DNA of 64,000 nt, taken from the NCBI RefSeq assembly GCF_029846175.1, contig NZ_JARWAC010000007.1, positions 496,001 through 560,000 of the forward strand. The letters run 5' to 3'. The first letter of the stretch is position 1; the number at the start of each line of letters is the position of its first letter. Made by a program: the position numbers and the translations under genes. The DNA is from Sphaerisporangium sp. TRM90804 (lineage in GTDB: Bacteria; Actinomycetota; Actinomycetes; Streptosporangiales; Streptosporangiaceae). The notes under the pieces are model-generated. The model saw nothing but the letters and a program-made list of their open reading frames with translations, made no database searches and had not been told where the DNA came from. Shown here piece by piece: positions 8,243 through 17,061 of this stretch.

Positions 8243-9199
8243 TCACGGCGCCAACAGGACTTTCCCGATGTGAGCACTGGATTCCAGGATGCGGTGGGCC
8301 TCGGCGGCCTCCGCCATCGGCAGGGTCGCGTGGACGATCGGGCGGATCGCCCCGGCGTCCAGCAAGGGCCACACGTTCTCCAGGACCCCCCGGACGATGA
8401 CCCCCTTGTCGGGGACCGGGCGGTGACGCAGGCCGGCCGCGTGGATCCAGGCCCGCTTGGCCAGCAGTGCGCCGATGTCGAGCTCCCCCTTGGCGCCGCC
8501 CTGGAGCCCGATCACCACCAGCCGCCCGCCGGCGGCCAGCGCGGTGACGTTCTTCCTCAGGTACTTGGCCCCGACGATGTCGAGGATCACGTCCGCGGAA
8601 ACCCGCTCGGAGAAGTCCTCCTCGCGGTAGTCGATCGCCTCGTCGGCGCCGAGCTCCAGGCAGCGCCGCACCTTCGCGGGCGACCCCGCCGTGGCGACCA
8701 CCCGCGAGCCGAACGCCTTGGCGAGCTGGATGGCGAACGTGCCGATGCCGCTCGTGCCGCCGTGGACGAGAAGGGTCTCCCCGCGCCTCAGGCGCGCCGC
8801 CATGAAGACGTTCGACCACACCGTGCACGCCACCTCGGGCAGGCCGCCCGCCTCGACCGTGCTCACGCCGGCCGGCACCGGCAGCACCTGCTCCCACGGG
8901 ACGGCCACCCTCTCGGCGTACCCGCCGCCGGCGAGCAGGGCGCACACCTCGTCGCCCGGAGAGAACCCCTCGACGTCCTCGCCGACCTCGGCGACCACTC
9001 CGGAGCACTCGAGCCCCAGCAGATCGGAGACGCCGGGGGGCGGCGGGTACAGGCCGCGGCGCTGCATCAGGTCGGCGCGGTTGACGCCCGCCGCCGCCAC
9101 GTCGATCAGGACGTCTCCCCGCCCCGGCCTGGGATCGGGCACCTCACGCCACTCCAGTACCTCAGGTCCACCGGGCTCGGAAACCACGATCGCGCGCAT
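8243..9199 (-). CDS. NAD(P)H:quinone oxidoreductase, MDR superfamily (PIG3-like)
   Basis: 318 residues, zinc-free medium-chain reductase. The N-terminal GroES-like domain contains AGVNRADLMQRRGLYPPPPG, typical of the PIG3 subgroup. The Rossmann domain starts at VHGGTSGIGTFAIQLAKAFG (about 144-163). The expected reaction is NADPH-dependent reduction of quinones or other reactive carbonyls. The ATG is preceded on its strand by TACCTT and six bases, so it is probably leaderless. bpa follows 15 bases downstream and may be partly co-transcribed. Confidence 0.88.
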   Translation of the reverse strand: MRAIVVSEPGGPEVLEWREVPDPRPGRGDVLIDVAAAGVNRADLMQRRGLYPPPPGVSDLLGLECSGVVAEVGEDVEGFSPGDEVCALLAGGGYAERVAVPWEQVLPVPAGVSTVEAGGLPEVACTVWSNVFMAARLRRGETLLVHGGTSGIGTFAIQLAKAFGSRVVATAGSPAKVRRCLELGADEAIDYREEDFSERVSADVILDIVGAKYLRKNVTALAAGGRLVVIGLQGGAKGELDIGALLAKRAWIHAAGLRHRPVPDKGVIVRGVLENVWPLLDAGAIRPIVHATLPMAEAAEAHRILESSAHIGKVLLAP

Positions 9200-9205
9200 G
9201 TGATC

Positions 9206-9211
9206 AAGGTA
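9206..9211 (-). promoter_or_regulatory. -10 box TACCTT of the quinone reductase gene, leaderless type
   Basis: TACCTT on the minus strand ends six bases before the ATG at 9199. Confidence 0.45.
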
Positions 9212-9312
9212 GACGGGTAGCCAAGTCGGCGGTTGACCACGTTAGTAGTGATAGCGAACGGTAATCTTCAATTGTTTGCTGCCCCTTTAGCCCAGTCCCA
9301 AGGGGGAACACG

Positions 9313-11862
9313 GTGGCACGACACGATCGTGAGGATCCTCATTCCCTCGAAGAGCAGCTCGCCTGGCTCGACGCGATCAAGGAGAACGAGGAGCCGCCCG
9401 TCCCGGTGACCGTCGCCGCGGACGACACCGTCGTCTCGCCGTATCCGAACGATCCGTGGAGCCACGTGCCGGCGGAGCCGCCGGCGTCCCCGTCGCCGAT
9501 GTTCCGCGCCGCCGGCGAGCCGCCGCGCGGGGGCGCGCAGCCCGACGACGGTCCGGGTGAGCGCTCCGGCGACACCGCGGAGGTCCCGCGCGCCGCGGCC
9601 GAGAGCCTCGGCGGATGGCAGACCGGTGACGACCCCTGGGGCAGGCCGGGCGACGACAGGTGGGGGAAGCCCGAGGAGCCGTGGGGCACGCCCGACGCCT
9701 ACTCGTCCGGCTCCTCCGGGCCGGTCACGCCGCCGCCCGCGGGCAGCGCCCTCGGCGAGCGTCCCGCCGCCTCCTCCGGCAAGAGCGCCTTCGGCGAGCG
9801 GCCGTCCTCCGCCGGCGCCCTGGGTGAGCGGCCGTCCTCGGGCGGCGCCCTGGGCGAGCGTCCGGCGTCCACCCCGGGCGAGGCCGGGCGAACGGAGTCC
9901 GGCACCGGCGCCTTCGGCCTCCCGTCCGGCGGCTTCGGGGACGTCAAGCCGTCCGCCGGGGCCTTCGGCGAGCGCGGGCTGTCCGCGGGCGCGTTCGCCG
10001 AACGCCGTCCGGCGACGGAGACCGGCGCCTTCGGCGAGCCCCTCTCCGGCTCGGGCGCCTTCGGCGAGCCCGCCTCGCCGTCCGGCGCCTTCGCCAGGCC
10101 GGTCGTCGAGGAGCCCTCCGGCGAGCCCGCGGGCGAGGCGCCCGCCGCCGCCGGTTCCGCGACGCCTCCGGCGTCCCCCGCCGCGCAGCCGGTGAGCGAG
10201 GACACCGACAGCTTCACCTTCGGGTCGCTGGCCGAGAAGCCCTCGGGCGGCACCGGTTCGGGCTGGCCCTCCGCCGGCCTGGCCTCCTCGGCCACCAGGG
10301 CTCCCGCGGGCCCGGCGTCCCCGGGCGCCGGCGTGACCGGCGGCCGGTCGTCCAAGGGCGCGACGGAGGCGCCCGAGCCCTCCGGCGAGCCGGAGCCCGA
10401 CACGTCCGACACTCGGGCCCTGCGGGGGTGGCCGGACGTCCCGCGCCCGGCGGAGCCCTCCGTCGAGGCCGACCCCGAGCAGGAGCGTTTCAACGCCTTC
10501 GCGTCGTCCGGCGTGGACGCCGACGACATCGTCGTGCCCCGCGTGGAGCACGTGGTGTACGAGCCGGAGGAGAAGGCCGCGCCGCCGGCGCCCGCCGCGG
10601 GCGAGGCCCGGCCGGCGTCCGCCTCGCAGCCCCTCGCCGCGCAGCCGCCGCGCGCGCCGGCCTCCCCGCCCGCCACCAGCCCGCCCGCCACCAGCCCGCC
10701 CGCCACCAGCCCGCCCGCCACCAGCCCGCCTGCCACGGCTCCGCCGGCGCCCGCCCAGGAGGCGCCCGCCGCCGAGGCCGCGGCGGCGCAGGAGGCCCTG
10801 GAGGAGCGCCAGCCGTACCGGCCGCGCCGGCGCCAGTCGACACCCGCCGACGGCCCTCAGCCGGCCTTCGGCGCCCCGTCGCGCCCGCAGGGAGCCCGGG
10901 GGGCGGCCAAGGCGGCGGTCGGCACCCGGCAGACCGCCGACAGCCTCGACCCCGTCTCCCTGCTCCGGGGGCGCAAGAACGCGCCCGCCGGCGGCTGGCG
11001 CAGGCTCGTCTTCAAGGCGTCCGCCGGGCTGATCAAGCCGGGGGAGTCCGGCGAGGTCCGCCGCCGCCGCGAGCTGCTCGCCAGGGCGCGCACCCCCGTG
11101 GCCACCGGGCACCACCGCGTCGCGGTGCTCAGCCTCAAGGGCGGGGTCGGCAAGACGACGACCACGGTCGGCCTCGGCGCCACCCTGGGCTCGGTGCGCG
11201 GCGACCGCGTGATCGCCGTCGACGCCAACCCCGACCGCGGCACGTTGTCCGACAAGGTGGAGCTGGAGACCTCGGCGACCGTGCGCGACCTGCTCAACGA
11301 GCGGCAGCAGATCAAGCGGTACGTCGACATCCGCGCGTTCACCTCGCAGGCGCCGTCCCGGCTGGAGATCCTGGCCTCCGACCGCGACCCGTCGGTCTCC
11401 GAGGCGTTCAGCGCGGCCGACTACCAGACGGTGGCGCAGGTGCTGGAGAACTTCTACTCGATCTGCATCACCGACTGCGGCACCGGCCTGCTGCACTCGG
11501 CGATGTCGGGCGTGCTCGGCCTGGCCGACCAGCTCGTGCTGGTCAGCTCGCCGTCGGTGGACGGCGCCAGGGCGGCGTCGGCCACGCTCGACTGGCTGGA
11601 GGCCCACCACTACGCCGACCTGGTGAAGGACGCCACCGTGGTGCTGTGCAGCGTACGGCCGCGCTCGAAGTCGACCATCGACCTCGACAAGCTGGAGGCG
11701 CACTTCGCCGCCCGCTGCCGGGCCGTCATACGCGTGCCCTACGACCCGCACCTGGAGGAGGGCGCCGAGATCGACCTCGACCGCCTGCAGCCGGGCACCC
11801 GCGAGGCCTACCTGCTGCTGGCCGCCTCGGTGGGCGACGGGTTCGGCGGCCGCCCGCTGTGA
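9313..11862 (+). CDS. MinD/ParA-family ATPase with long disordered N-terminus (EspI-like architecture)
   Basis: 849 residues. The first about 580 are Pro/Ala/Gly/Glu-rich and repetitive (GAFGEP, ERPSSAGALG, five PPATS-type units). The last about 250 form a deviant-Walker ATPase: LSLKGGVGKTTTT near 606, AVDANPDRGTL, and ITDCGTGLLHS. This layout matches mycobacterial EspI and related actinobacterial MinD-like proteins that work with type VII secretion, but no secretion genes are visible nearby, so the role is inferred only as a membrane- or polar-associated ATPase. The GTG has AGGGGG upstream. It converges on tRNA-Ser. Confidence 0.8.
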   Translation: MARHDREDPHSLEEQLAWLDAIKENEEPPVPVTVAADDTVVSPYPNDPWSHVPAEPPASPSPMFRAAGEPPRGGAQPDDGPGERSGDTAEVPRAAAESLGGWQTGDDPWGRPGDDRWGKPEEPWGTPDAYSSGSSGPVTPPPAGSALGERPAASSGKSAFGERPSSAGALGERPSSGGALGERPASTPGEAGRTESGTGAFGLPSGGFGDVKPSAGAFGERGLSAGAFAERRPATETGAFGEPLSGSGAFGEPASPSGAFARPVVEEPSGEPAGEAPAAAGSATPPASPAAQPVSEDTDSFTFGSLAEKPSGGTGSGWPSAGLASSATRAPAGPASPGAGVTGGRSSKGATEAPEPSGEPEPDTSDTRALRGWPDVPRPAEPSVEADPEQERFNAFASSGVDADDIVVPRVEHVVYEPEEKAAPPAPAAGEARPASASQPLAAQPPRAPASPPATSPPATSPPATSPPATSPPATAPPAPAQEAPAAEAAAAQEALEERQPYRPRRRQSTPADGPQPAFGAPSRPQGARGAAKAAVGTRQTADSLDPVSLLRGRKNAPAGGWRRLVFKASAGLIKPGESGEVRRRRELLARARTPVATGHHRVAVLSLKGGVGKTTTTVGLGATLGSVRGDRVIAVDANPDRGTLSDKVELETSATVRDLLNERQQIKRYVDIRAFTSQAPSRLEILASDRDPSVSEAFSAADYQTVAQVLENFYSICITDCGTGLLHSAMSGVLGLADQLVLVSSPSVDGARAASATLDWLEAHHYADLVKDATVVLCSVRPRSKSTIDLDKLEAHFAARCRAVIRVPYDPHLEEGAEIDLDRLQPGTREAYLLLAASVGDGFGGRPL
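10666..10740 (+). repeat. 15-bp tandem repeat encoding PPATS
   Basis: Four perfect 15-base units (CCGCCCGCCACCAGC) and a fifth variant lie in frame inside the ATPase's disordered region. They are likely to vary in number between strains. Confidence 0.9.
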
Positions 11863-11884
11863 TCGCGCGGCGGCCGGGCCGGGG

Positions 11885-11971
11885 CGGAGGGTGTGGGATT
11901 CGAACCCACGAGGCCGTCGCCGACCTGGCCGCTTTCAAGGCGGCTGCACTCGTCCACTATGCGAACCCTCC
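11885..11971 (-). tRNA. tRNA-Ser (anticodon UGA)
   Basis: Read on the minus strand, the acceptor arms GGAGGGT and ACCCTCC pair and the anticodon loop is CTTGAAA. A long variable arm of the serine type and a GGTTCGAATCC T-loop are present. It is 87 bases with discriminator G; CCA is not encoded. It is read toward the end of the MinD-like gene. Confidence 0.95.
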
Positions 11972-12027
11972 AGTGCGACACCAACGATAGCGGGGCCGCG
12001 AAGCCGCTCGCGCGGGAGATTCCCGGA

Positions 12028-12858
12028 TCACTCGTAGGGTTCGGCGGGCTGGTCGACGCGGGTGAGGCCGGTGGCCTTCATCTCGGGGGCGACCGTGCCC
12101 TTGGGCAGCTTGTCGTACGGGGTCGCGACCCACGTGCCCGTCACCTCGACCCAGGTGTCGTCGGGCGGCGGGGCCACGCCGACCACGGCCACCCTGAGCG
12201 GGAACGCGTCGGCGGCGCAGCACCGCAGCTGCATGCGAGTGAGGTACCACTGGCCGCGCTTCTTGGAGCGGGCGACGAAGCCGGCCAGCCTGACGGGCTT
12301 GCCGGTCAGGGAGCGGTTGGTGTCGCCCCAGGCGCGCCCGATGAACTCACCCAGCGGCATGACCGTCACGCGGTCGCCGGCGAGGGCGCCGTACCCGTCG
12401 AGCACGGTGGGCCGGGGCTGAGGCGTCTCGTCGCGCCCGGCGGCGAAGGAGCCGAGGGCGGGCGGGGTGATGAGGAAGATGGCCATCACGGGCAGGCACA
12501 GCAGCCAGGCCACCCGGGGGCCGTGCCGGTGCCCCGCGTGCCCGGCGTGCCCGTCGTCCGGACTGTTCTCGCGGGCCGTGTCCCGGCCGTCCTCGGACGC
12601 CTCGCGCGCCCCGGCGTCCGGCGCGCGCCCGTCCGCCCAGGGCCCGTGCTCCGGCGGCCTGCGGTCGGGGACGAAGGGCCTGCGCCACTCCTGCACCAGC
12701 CCCATCACGCCGAGCAGGAAGACGACCAGCCCCGCCGCGATCAGCAGGGGGCGGAAGCCGGGTTTCACGTAGTTCAGGTAGGTCGTCGACAGGGCGGAGA
12801 TGCGCAGCAGCGCGCCGCCCAGCAAGGTCAGCACCAGGCTCTGGGCCATGCGGTTCAC
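12028..12858 (-). CDS. TIGR03943-family membrane/periplasmic protein (YcgQ-like partner of COG0701 permease)
   Basis: 276 residues. Two N-terminal membrane segments come first, then a His-rich linker (HAGHAGHRHGPRV), a third hydrophobic segment, and an exported domain with RCCAADAFPLRVAV near the C-terminus. The GTG start overlaps the stop of the upstream permease gene (GTGA), implying translational coupling. The pair is found together across Gram-positive bacteria; a metal-related transport role has been proposed for the families but not shown here. The His-rich linker fits that idea. Confidence 0.82.
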   Translation of the reverse strand: MNRMAQSLVLTLLGGALLRISALSTTYLNYVKPGFRPLLIAAGLVVFLLGVMGLVQEWRRPFVPDRRPPEHGPWADGRAPDAGAREASEDGRDTARENSPDDGHAGHAGHRHGPRVAWLLCLPVMAIFLITPPALGSFAAGRDETPQPRPTVLDGYGALAGDRVTVMPLGEFIGRAWGDTNRSLTGKPVRLAGFVARSKKRGQWYLTRMQLRCCAADAFPLRVAVVGVAPPPDDTWVEVTGTWVATPYDKLPKGTVAPEMKATGLTRVDQPAEPYE

Positions 12859-13883
12859 AGCAGCGCCCACCCCACCAGCGCGCTGACCGCGACGGCCAGC
12901 GTGAAAGTCAGGGGGACGAACCGGAGGGCGAACGCCCGCCCGAACGTCCCCGCCTGCAATGCGATCAGTTTCAGGTCGACCATGGGCCCCACCACCAGGA
13001 ACGCGAGCTTCGCCGTCGGGGAGAACGCCGTGAGGGAGGCGGCCACGAAGGCGTCGGCCTCGGAGCAGATGGACAGGACGACGGCCAGCAGGGCCAGCAC
13101 CAGCACCGACAGCCACGGCACGCCGGCCACCGCCGACAGCCAGGAGCGGGGGACGACCACGCTGAGCGTCGCGGCGGCCAGGCCGCCGACGACCAGGAAC
13201 CCGCCCGCGTGGAGCAGGTCGTGCCGCATCGCCGACACGAACGCCGCGTGGCGCGACTGGCCGGGCGGCACGTGGCGCGGAGGGACGCGCAGCCACTCGC
13301 GGCGGCCGAACGCCTGCCAGGCCCACCCGGCGAGCACGGCGACCACCAGCGAGGCGGCGAACCGGGCGACGACCATGAGCGGCTCGCCGGGGAAGGCCAC
13401 CGCGGTGGCCACCAGGACGACGGGGTTGATCGCCGGGGACGCGAGCAGGAAGGTGAGGGCCGCTGAGGGGGCGACGCCGCGTGACATCAGCCCCGACGCC
13501 ACCGGCACCGACGCGCACTCGCAGCCGGGCAGCACCATGCCCGCCGCCCCCGCGACCGGCACGGCGGCGTACGGCTTGGCGGGCAGCAGCCGGTTCCAGA
13601 CGGACGCGGGCACGAACGCCGTGATGGCGGCCGACAGGGCGACGCCGAACACCAGGAACGGCAGGGCCTGCACGCAGATCGCGACGAAGATCGTCGACCA
13701 GGTGCGCAGGGCCGGCGCGGTCAGGTAGGGCGCCAGCAGGACGTTGCCGAGCACGAGGAAGCCGACGAGGGCCGCGAAGACCCAGGGCAGGACCTGTGCC
13801 TCCGGAGCTCGACGTCCCCACGTCGGCGGGGGGACCGGACTGTCGGGCTCGGCCGCCCAGTCAAGGCTGCTTCGATCGCTCAT
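12855..13883 (-). CDS. COG0701 permease (DUF318/UPF0718 type)
   Basis: 342 residues with about ten membrane segments. The duplicated permease signature is visible around GCECASVPVASGLMSRGV followed by LTFLLASPAINPVV. The ATG at 13883 is preferred over a TTG one codon upstream. It has no clear ribosome site, so the start is less certain than the frame. It is the first gene of a two-gene operon with the TIGR03943 protein. Confidence 0.85.
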   Translation of the reverse strand: MSDRSSLDWAAEPDSPVPPPTWGRRAPEAQVLPWVFAALVGFLVLGNVLLAPYLTAPALRTWSTIFVAICVQALPFLVFGVALSAAITAFVPASVWNRLLPAKPYAAVPVAGAAGMVLPGCECASVPVASGLMSRGVAPSAALTFLLASPAINPVVLVATAVAFPGEPLMVVARFAASLVVAVLAGWAWQAFGRREWLRVPPRHVPPGQSRHAAFVSAMRHDLLHAGGFLVVGGLAAATLSVVVPRSWLSAVAGVPWLSVLVLALLAVVLSICSEADAFVAASLTAFSPTAKLAFLVVGPMVDLKLIALQAGTFGRAFALRFVPLTFTLAVAVSALVGWALL

Positions 13884-13966
13884 CAATGGTTCGGTGATGT
13901 CTTCGGATCTCGGGAGAGCCAGCAGGAGAAAGTTTCACGTTCCTTCGACGCCCTGACGCTACACCG

Positions 13967-15061
13967 TCAAACCCGCTGGAGCTGCCCAAGCAGCCAACTG
14001 GGGCCCGTGACCTCCGCGCCCAGCTCCCGGACCCGCCGGCGCAGCTCGCGGTCGGCGGTGACGACCAGCACCCGCTCCCACGGCCGGGTCGTCCTGATCT
14101 CGCGCACCGTCTCGACGATGGCGTCGTCGCCGTTCCCCGGCGCGTCCACCGCCGTCACCGGGCCCTGGGAGCGCAGGCCCCTGGCCGCGCCCTCGACGAC
14201 CATGATGAGTCTCGGGAACCACCTGGCGGGCGCGGGAAACCCCTCCGGGGGGCGCAGGCCGCGCCGCGCGAGCTCCTCGACGTCCGCCAGAAGCCGCCTG
14301 GCGGCCCCCGCGCGGTCGCGCCACCAGCCGTGCTCGGCGCGGGCGCCGACGATGTTGGCCGCGTCCAGGACGACGACGGACGGCGGCAGGGCGAGCTTGA
14401 TCTGCGGCCAGCTGTGCGCGAAGCCCGGGTGCAGCACCTCCCCGGCGTCGCGGTTCCCGGCGTGGCCGGGGTCGCGCCCGTCGTCGTCCCGGGCCCCGGC
14501 TTCGGCGTGCCCGGCTCCGGTCTCGCCCCCGGCCGGCTCGCCCCCGGCCGGCTCGCCCCCGCCTGACTCGACGACGACCGGCTCGACGACGACCGGGACG
14601 GCCGCGCCCGTCTGCTCCACCTCCGCGACGATCTCGACCGCCACCCGCAGGGTCTCCCCGGCGATCTCGTCGGCGCGCAGCCACCGCATCGCGGTGCTCT
14701 CGCCGTTCGCGGGCGCGGCGGGCAGCAGGGTGGCCGCCTCGGCGATCACCGTCGCGAACGACCAGCCTCCGTGGTCGTCCAGGTGCACCCCCAGGATGCG
14801 CAGCTCGTCGGCCGCCAGGGCGGCCTCCTCCAGCGCCTCGCGCAACGCTCCGGCGACGGCGTCCTCGTGGCTGTCGAGGGCTCCGCCGGGCAGGCCCCAG
14901 GTGCCGCCGTGGTGGCTCCACCCGGACCGCTTCTGCATCAGGACGTGAGGGGTTCCCTCGTCGTCGAAGTGGACGGCCAGCAGGCCCGAGGCGCCGTACA
15001 GCCCCCAATGCCGGTGGCCCTGATCGCACACGGCCCAGCCGTCGCCGTCCTTCACCGCCAT
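13967..15061 (-). CDS. NUDIX hydrolase fused to a NYN/PIN-like ribonuclease domain
   Basis: 364 residues from the ATG at 15061, which has GGAAAG just upstream; a GTG at 15130 would add 23 residues. The NUDIX box (G, five residues, E, seven residues, then REALEEAAL) is complete within about residues 55-80. After a Glu/Gly-rich linker with a GGEPA repeat, a second domain has VVVLDAANIVGA, GDDAIVETVREI and VLVVTADRELRRRV, the acidic pattern of NYN/PIN nucleases. A combined nucleotide-cleaning and RNA-cutting function is an inference. Confidence 0.82.
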   Translation of the reverse strand: MAVKDGDGWAVCDQGHRHWGLYGASGLLAVHFDDEGTPHVLMQKRSGWSHHGGTWGLPGGALDSHEDAVAGALREALEEAALAADELRILGVHLDDHGGWSFATVIAEAATLLPAAPANGESTAMRWLRADEIAGETLRVAVEIVAEVEQTGAAVPVVVEPVVVESGGGEPAGGEPAGGETGAGHAEAGARDDDGRDPGHAGNRDAGEVLHPGFAHSWPQIKLALPPSVVVLDAANIVGARAEHGWWRDRAGAARRLLADVEELARRGLRPPEGFPAPARWFPRLIMVVEGAARGLRSQGPVTAVDAPGNGDDAIVETVREIRTTRPWERVLVVTADRELRRRVRELGAEVTGPSWLLGQLQRV

Positions 15062-15191
15062 CTTTCCATCCTGCCGCAACGCGGCGGGCGCGTCCCCCGT
15101 CGCCCACCCCGGTCCGCCGGGCGCCGTCACCCCGGCCGGCCCGGACCAGCCACCCCTCTTGCCGGTATTCGGGGTGATCCGGCTGATCAGT

Positions 15192-15212
15192 GGGAAACCA
15201 ATCCTGTTTCCC
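15192..15212. promoter_or_regulatory. Inverted repeat in a divergent promoter region
   Basis: GGGAAAC and GTTTCCC face each other across seven bases, between the NUDIX-NYN gene and the membrane protein gene. It is a plausible operator. Confidence 0.4.
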
Positions 15213-15269
15213 GCTTGTGGTGTGATCCGGGCTTTCCCGGAACCCTCCAGGCGGTGCGCGCTGATTCGC

Positions 15270-15275
15270 TAGCAT
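15270..15275 (+). promoter_or_regulatory. -10 box TAGCAT, leaderless type
   Basis: TAGCAT ends nine bases before the ATG at 15285, with no ribosome site between them. Confidence 0.45.
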
Positions 15276-15284
15276 CCGTCAGCG

Positions 15285-16559
15285 ATGGACGGTTCCCTCT
15301 CCCCGGTCCGGCTGCCCCTCGACACCTTCCGCCTCGCGGGCCGTCTCTTCCTGCCGCTCGCCTTCTTCTACTCCCTCGGCGCGCTGGTCCACCAGGGCGT
15401 CATCCTGGCGGCGGTGCACCTGGCCGAGCCCCGGGGCTGGCACGCCTACCTGGGGTTCGGCGTGCTGAGCTTCGGCGTGCTGGTCACGCTGACGGCGTAC
15501 ATCGCGATGCTCACCACCGCGGGCCGCGCCCTGGGCACCCACGAGACCGAGGCCCGTTCGCTGGACGAGCGCGAGCGCCGCCTGGTGGACGCCATCGCGC
15601 ACACCCTGCTGCCGTTCCTCGTCTTCTACAGCGCCTGGAACCTGTTCGTCGACGACGTGCGCGCCTTCCAGCGGCTGTCGTCCGAGCTCGGCCCGCAGAT
15701 CGACCTGGACGCCACCGCGCTGGTGGCCGAGCTGTTCGACTTCAACATCCTGGTCGTGGCCATCACGCTGGGGGTCTTCGCGCTCAAGGTGGCCTGCGAG
15801 CGGCTGTACGAGAGGTTCAACCTGCGCGTCCTGGGGGTGGCCAACAGCGCCCTGGAGTGCATGTGGATGTTCTTCGGCATCATCTCCCTGGGCAACTGGA
15901 TCGGCCAGGGGGTCGACTGGCTGACCGGCCGCGTCGTCTGGGCCGACCTGACCGGTCTGATCGGCGGCCTGCCGCCGGTCGAAAGCCTGAAGCAGGCGGC
16001 CCAGGCCGTCGCGCCCTACCTGCCCGAGCTCAAGGACGGCCTGGTGCAGCCGCTCATCTGGCTCGCCATGGCCGCCGTCGTCCACAGCTCGTCGATGACC
16101 GACGAGATCAGGGTCATCCAGGGCACCCGCGTCGAGGCGCCGCTCTCGTCCTTCTGGCAACGGCTGCCCGCCCCGGTGCAGGCGGTGGCGGAGTTCTTCT
16201 CGCGCGGCTTCCGCGACAAGTACACGCCCCTGGCGAACGGCCTCCGCCTGGTCCTGCGCGTCGGCGCGCCCTTCTACCTGACGTTCTGCCTGATGTACGT
16301 GGCGCTCGAAGCGCTGGCGGCCGTCGGGTTCATGGCGCTCACCCGGCTGCTCGGGCCGCACGAGGTCCTGTGGTGGCAGATGTGGGAGGGCGCCGTCCTC
16401 TTCCCGGTCGACCTCGTGCACGAGGTGCTCCGCATCTGCCTGATCGCCGTCGCCTTCGACCTCGCCCTGCGCCAGGCGGGCGGCCCGGCCGCCGCTACGG
16501 AGCCAGTCGCACCGTCGCCCGGTCCGGCGACAGCCGCACCTCTACCCGCAGGTCGCTGA
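15285..16559 (+). CDS. Polytopic membrane protein of unknown function
   Basis: 424 residues with about seven or eight hydrophobic segments and a soluble region around residues 80-110. I do not recognise a family or catalytic motif. The C-terminus is a short Pro/Ala tail whose coding sequence overlaps by 65 bases the 3' end of a gene on the other strand. The ATG follows a leaderless-type -10 box. Confidence 0.75.
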   Translation: MDGSLSPVRLPLDTFRLAGRLFLPLAFFYSLGALVHQGVILAAVHLAEPRGWHAYLGFGVLSFGVLVTLTAYIAMLTTAGRALGTHETEARSLDERERRLVDAIAHTLLPFLVFYSAWNLFVDDVRAFQRLSSELGPQIDLDATALVAELFDFNILVVAITLGVFALKVACERLYERFNLRVLGVANSALECMWMFFGIISLGNWIGQGVDWLTGRVVWADLTGLIGGLPPVESLKQAAQAVAPYLPELKDGLVQPLIWLAMAAVVHSSSMTDEIRVIQGTRVEAPLSSFWQRLPAPVQAVAEFFSRGFRDKYTPLANGLRLVLRVGAPFYLTFCLMYVALEALAAVGFMALTRLLGPHEVLWWQMWEGAVLFPVDLVHEVLRICLIAVAFDLALRQAGGPAAATEPVAPSPGPATAAPLPAGR

Positions 16560-17061
16560 ACGCGTCGGCGGGCACGACGTACTCGGCCTGGATGGTGTGC
16601 TCCTTGCCCACGGGGACCGGCGCCAGGGTGTAGTCCTCGTCCAGCACCTGGCACGAGACCGCGTGCGGCGAGTCGGGCGCGAGGTCCGTACGGAACGACC
16701 GCTCCCAGACCCGCCCCGCCCCGTCGGCCGCGTAGATCTTGCAGGAGCCGGTCTCCCTGGCGAACCACGCGCTCGCCCTGGCGTCCCTGGGCGTGGCCGA
16801 GACGACCACGACCGCGATCTTCGTGCGCGGCGGCAGCGGCCGGGAGAACTCCTCCTGCAGCCTGCCCTCGGTGATGCTCTTCAGGCGCCACTCGACGCCG
16901 TCGAGCGTGGCGGCCCGTCCCTGGGAGGCCACGACCTCCCGGCCGCCCTTGCCCGAGCGCACCTCGTACTTCTCCCGCCACGGCAGCACGGCGGCGGCGA
17001 TCACGGCGGGGACCAGCACCAGCAGTCCCAGGCCGTAGGCGAGTTGGCGCCGCCAGGTCAC
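16495..17061 (-). CDS. Small membrane-anchored exported protein (third gene of a family operon)
   Basis: 188 residues with an N-terminal anchor (LGLLVLVPAVIAAAVLPW) and a beta-rich exported part. It starts with an ATGA overlap on the upstream gene. Length, anchor and content resemble the two genes before it, so the three may be one diverged family (DUF4352-like beta sandwich), which is an inference. Cys residues at SCKIYA and SCQVLD could form a disulfide. Its 3' end overlaps the convergent membrane protein gene. Confidence 0.7.
   Translation of the reverse strand: MTWRRQLAYGLGLLVLVPAVIAAAVLPWREKYEVRSGKGGREVVASQGRAATLDGVEWRLKSITEGRLQEEFSRPLPPRTKIAVVVVSATPRDARASAWFARETGSCKIYAADGAGRVWERSFRTDLAPDSPHAVSCQVLDEDYTLAPVPVGKEHTIQAEYVVPADAFSDLRVEVRLSPDRATVRLAP

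Noticed and set aside
6788-9220. 810-codon plus-strand frame over the HAD, bpa and quinone reductase genes
   Set aside because: It spans three genes with clear family motifs in other frames, including two on the opposite strand; it is a high-GC shadow.
9268-11751. 827-codon minus-strand frame over the MinD-like gene
   Set aside because: Arg/Gly/Ala-rich, no motif; the plus strand has a complete ATPase.
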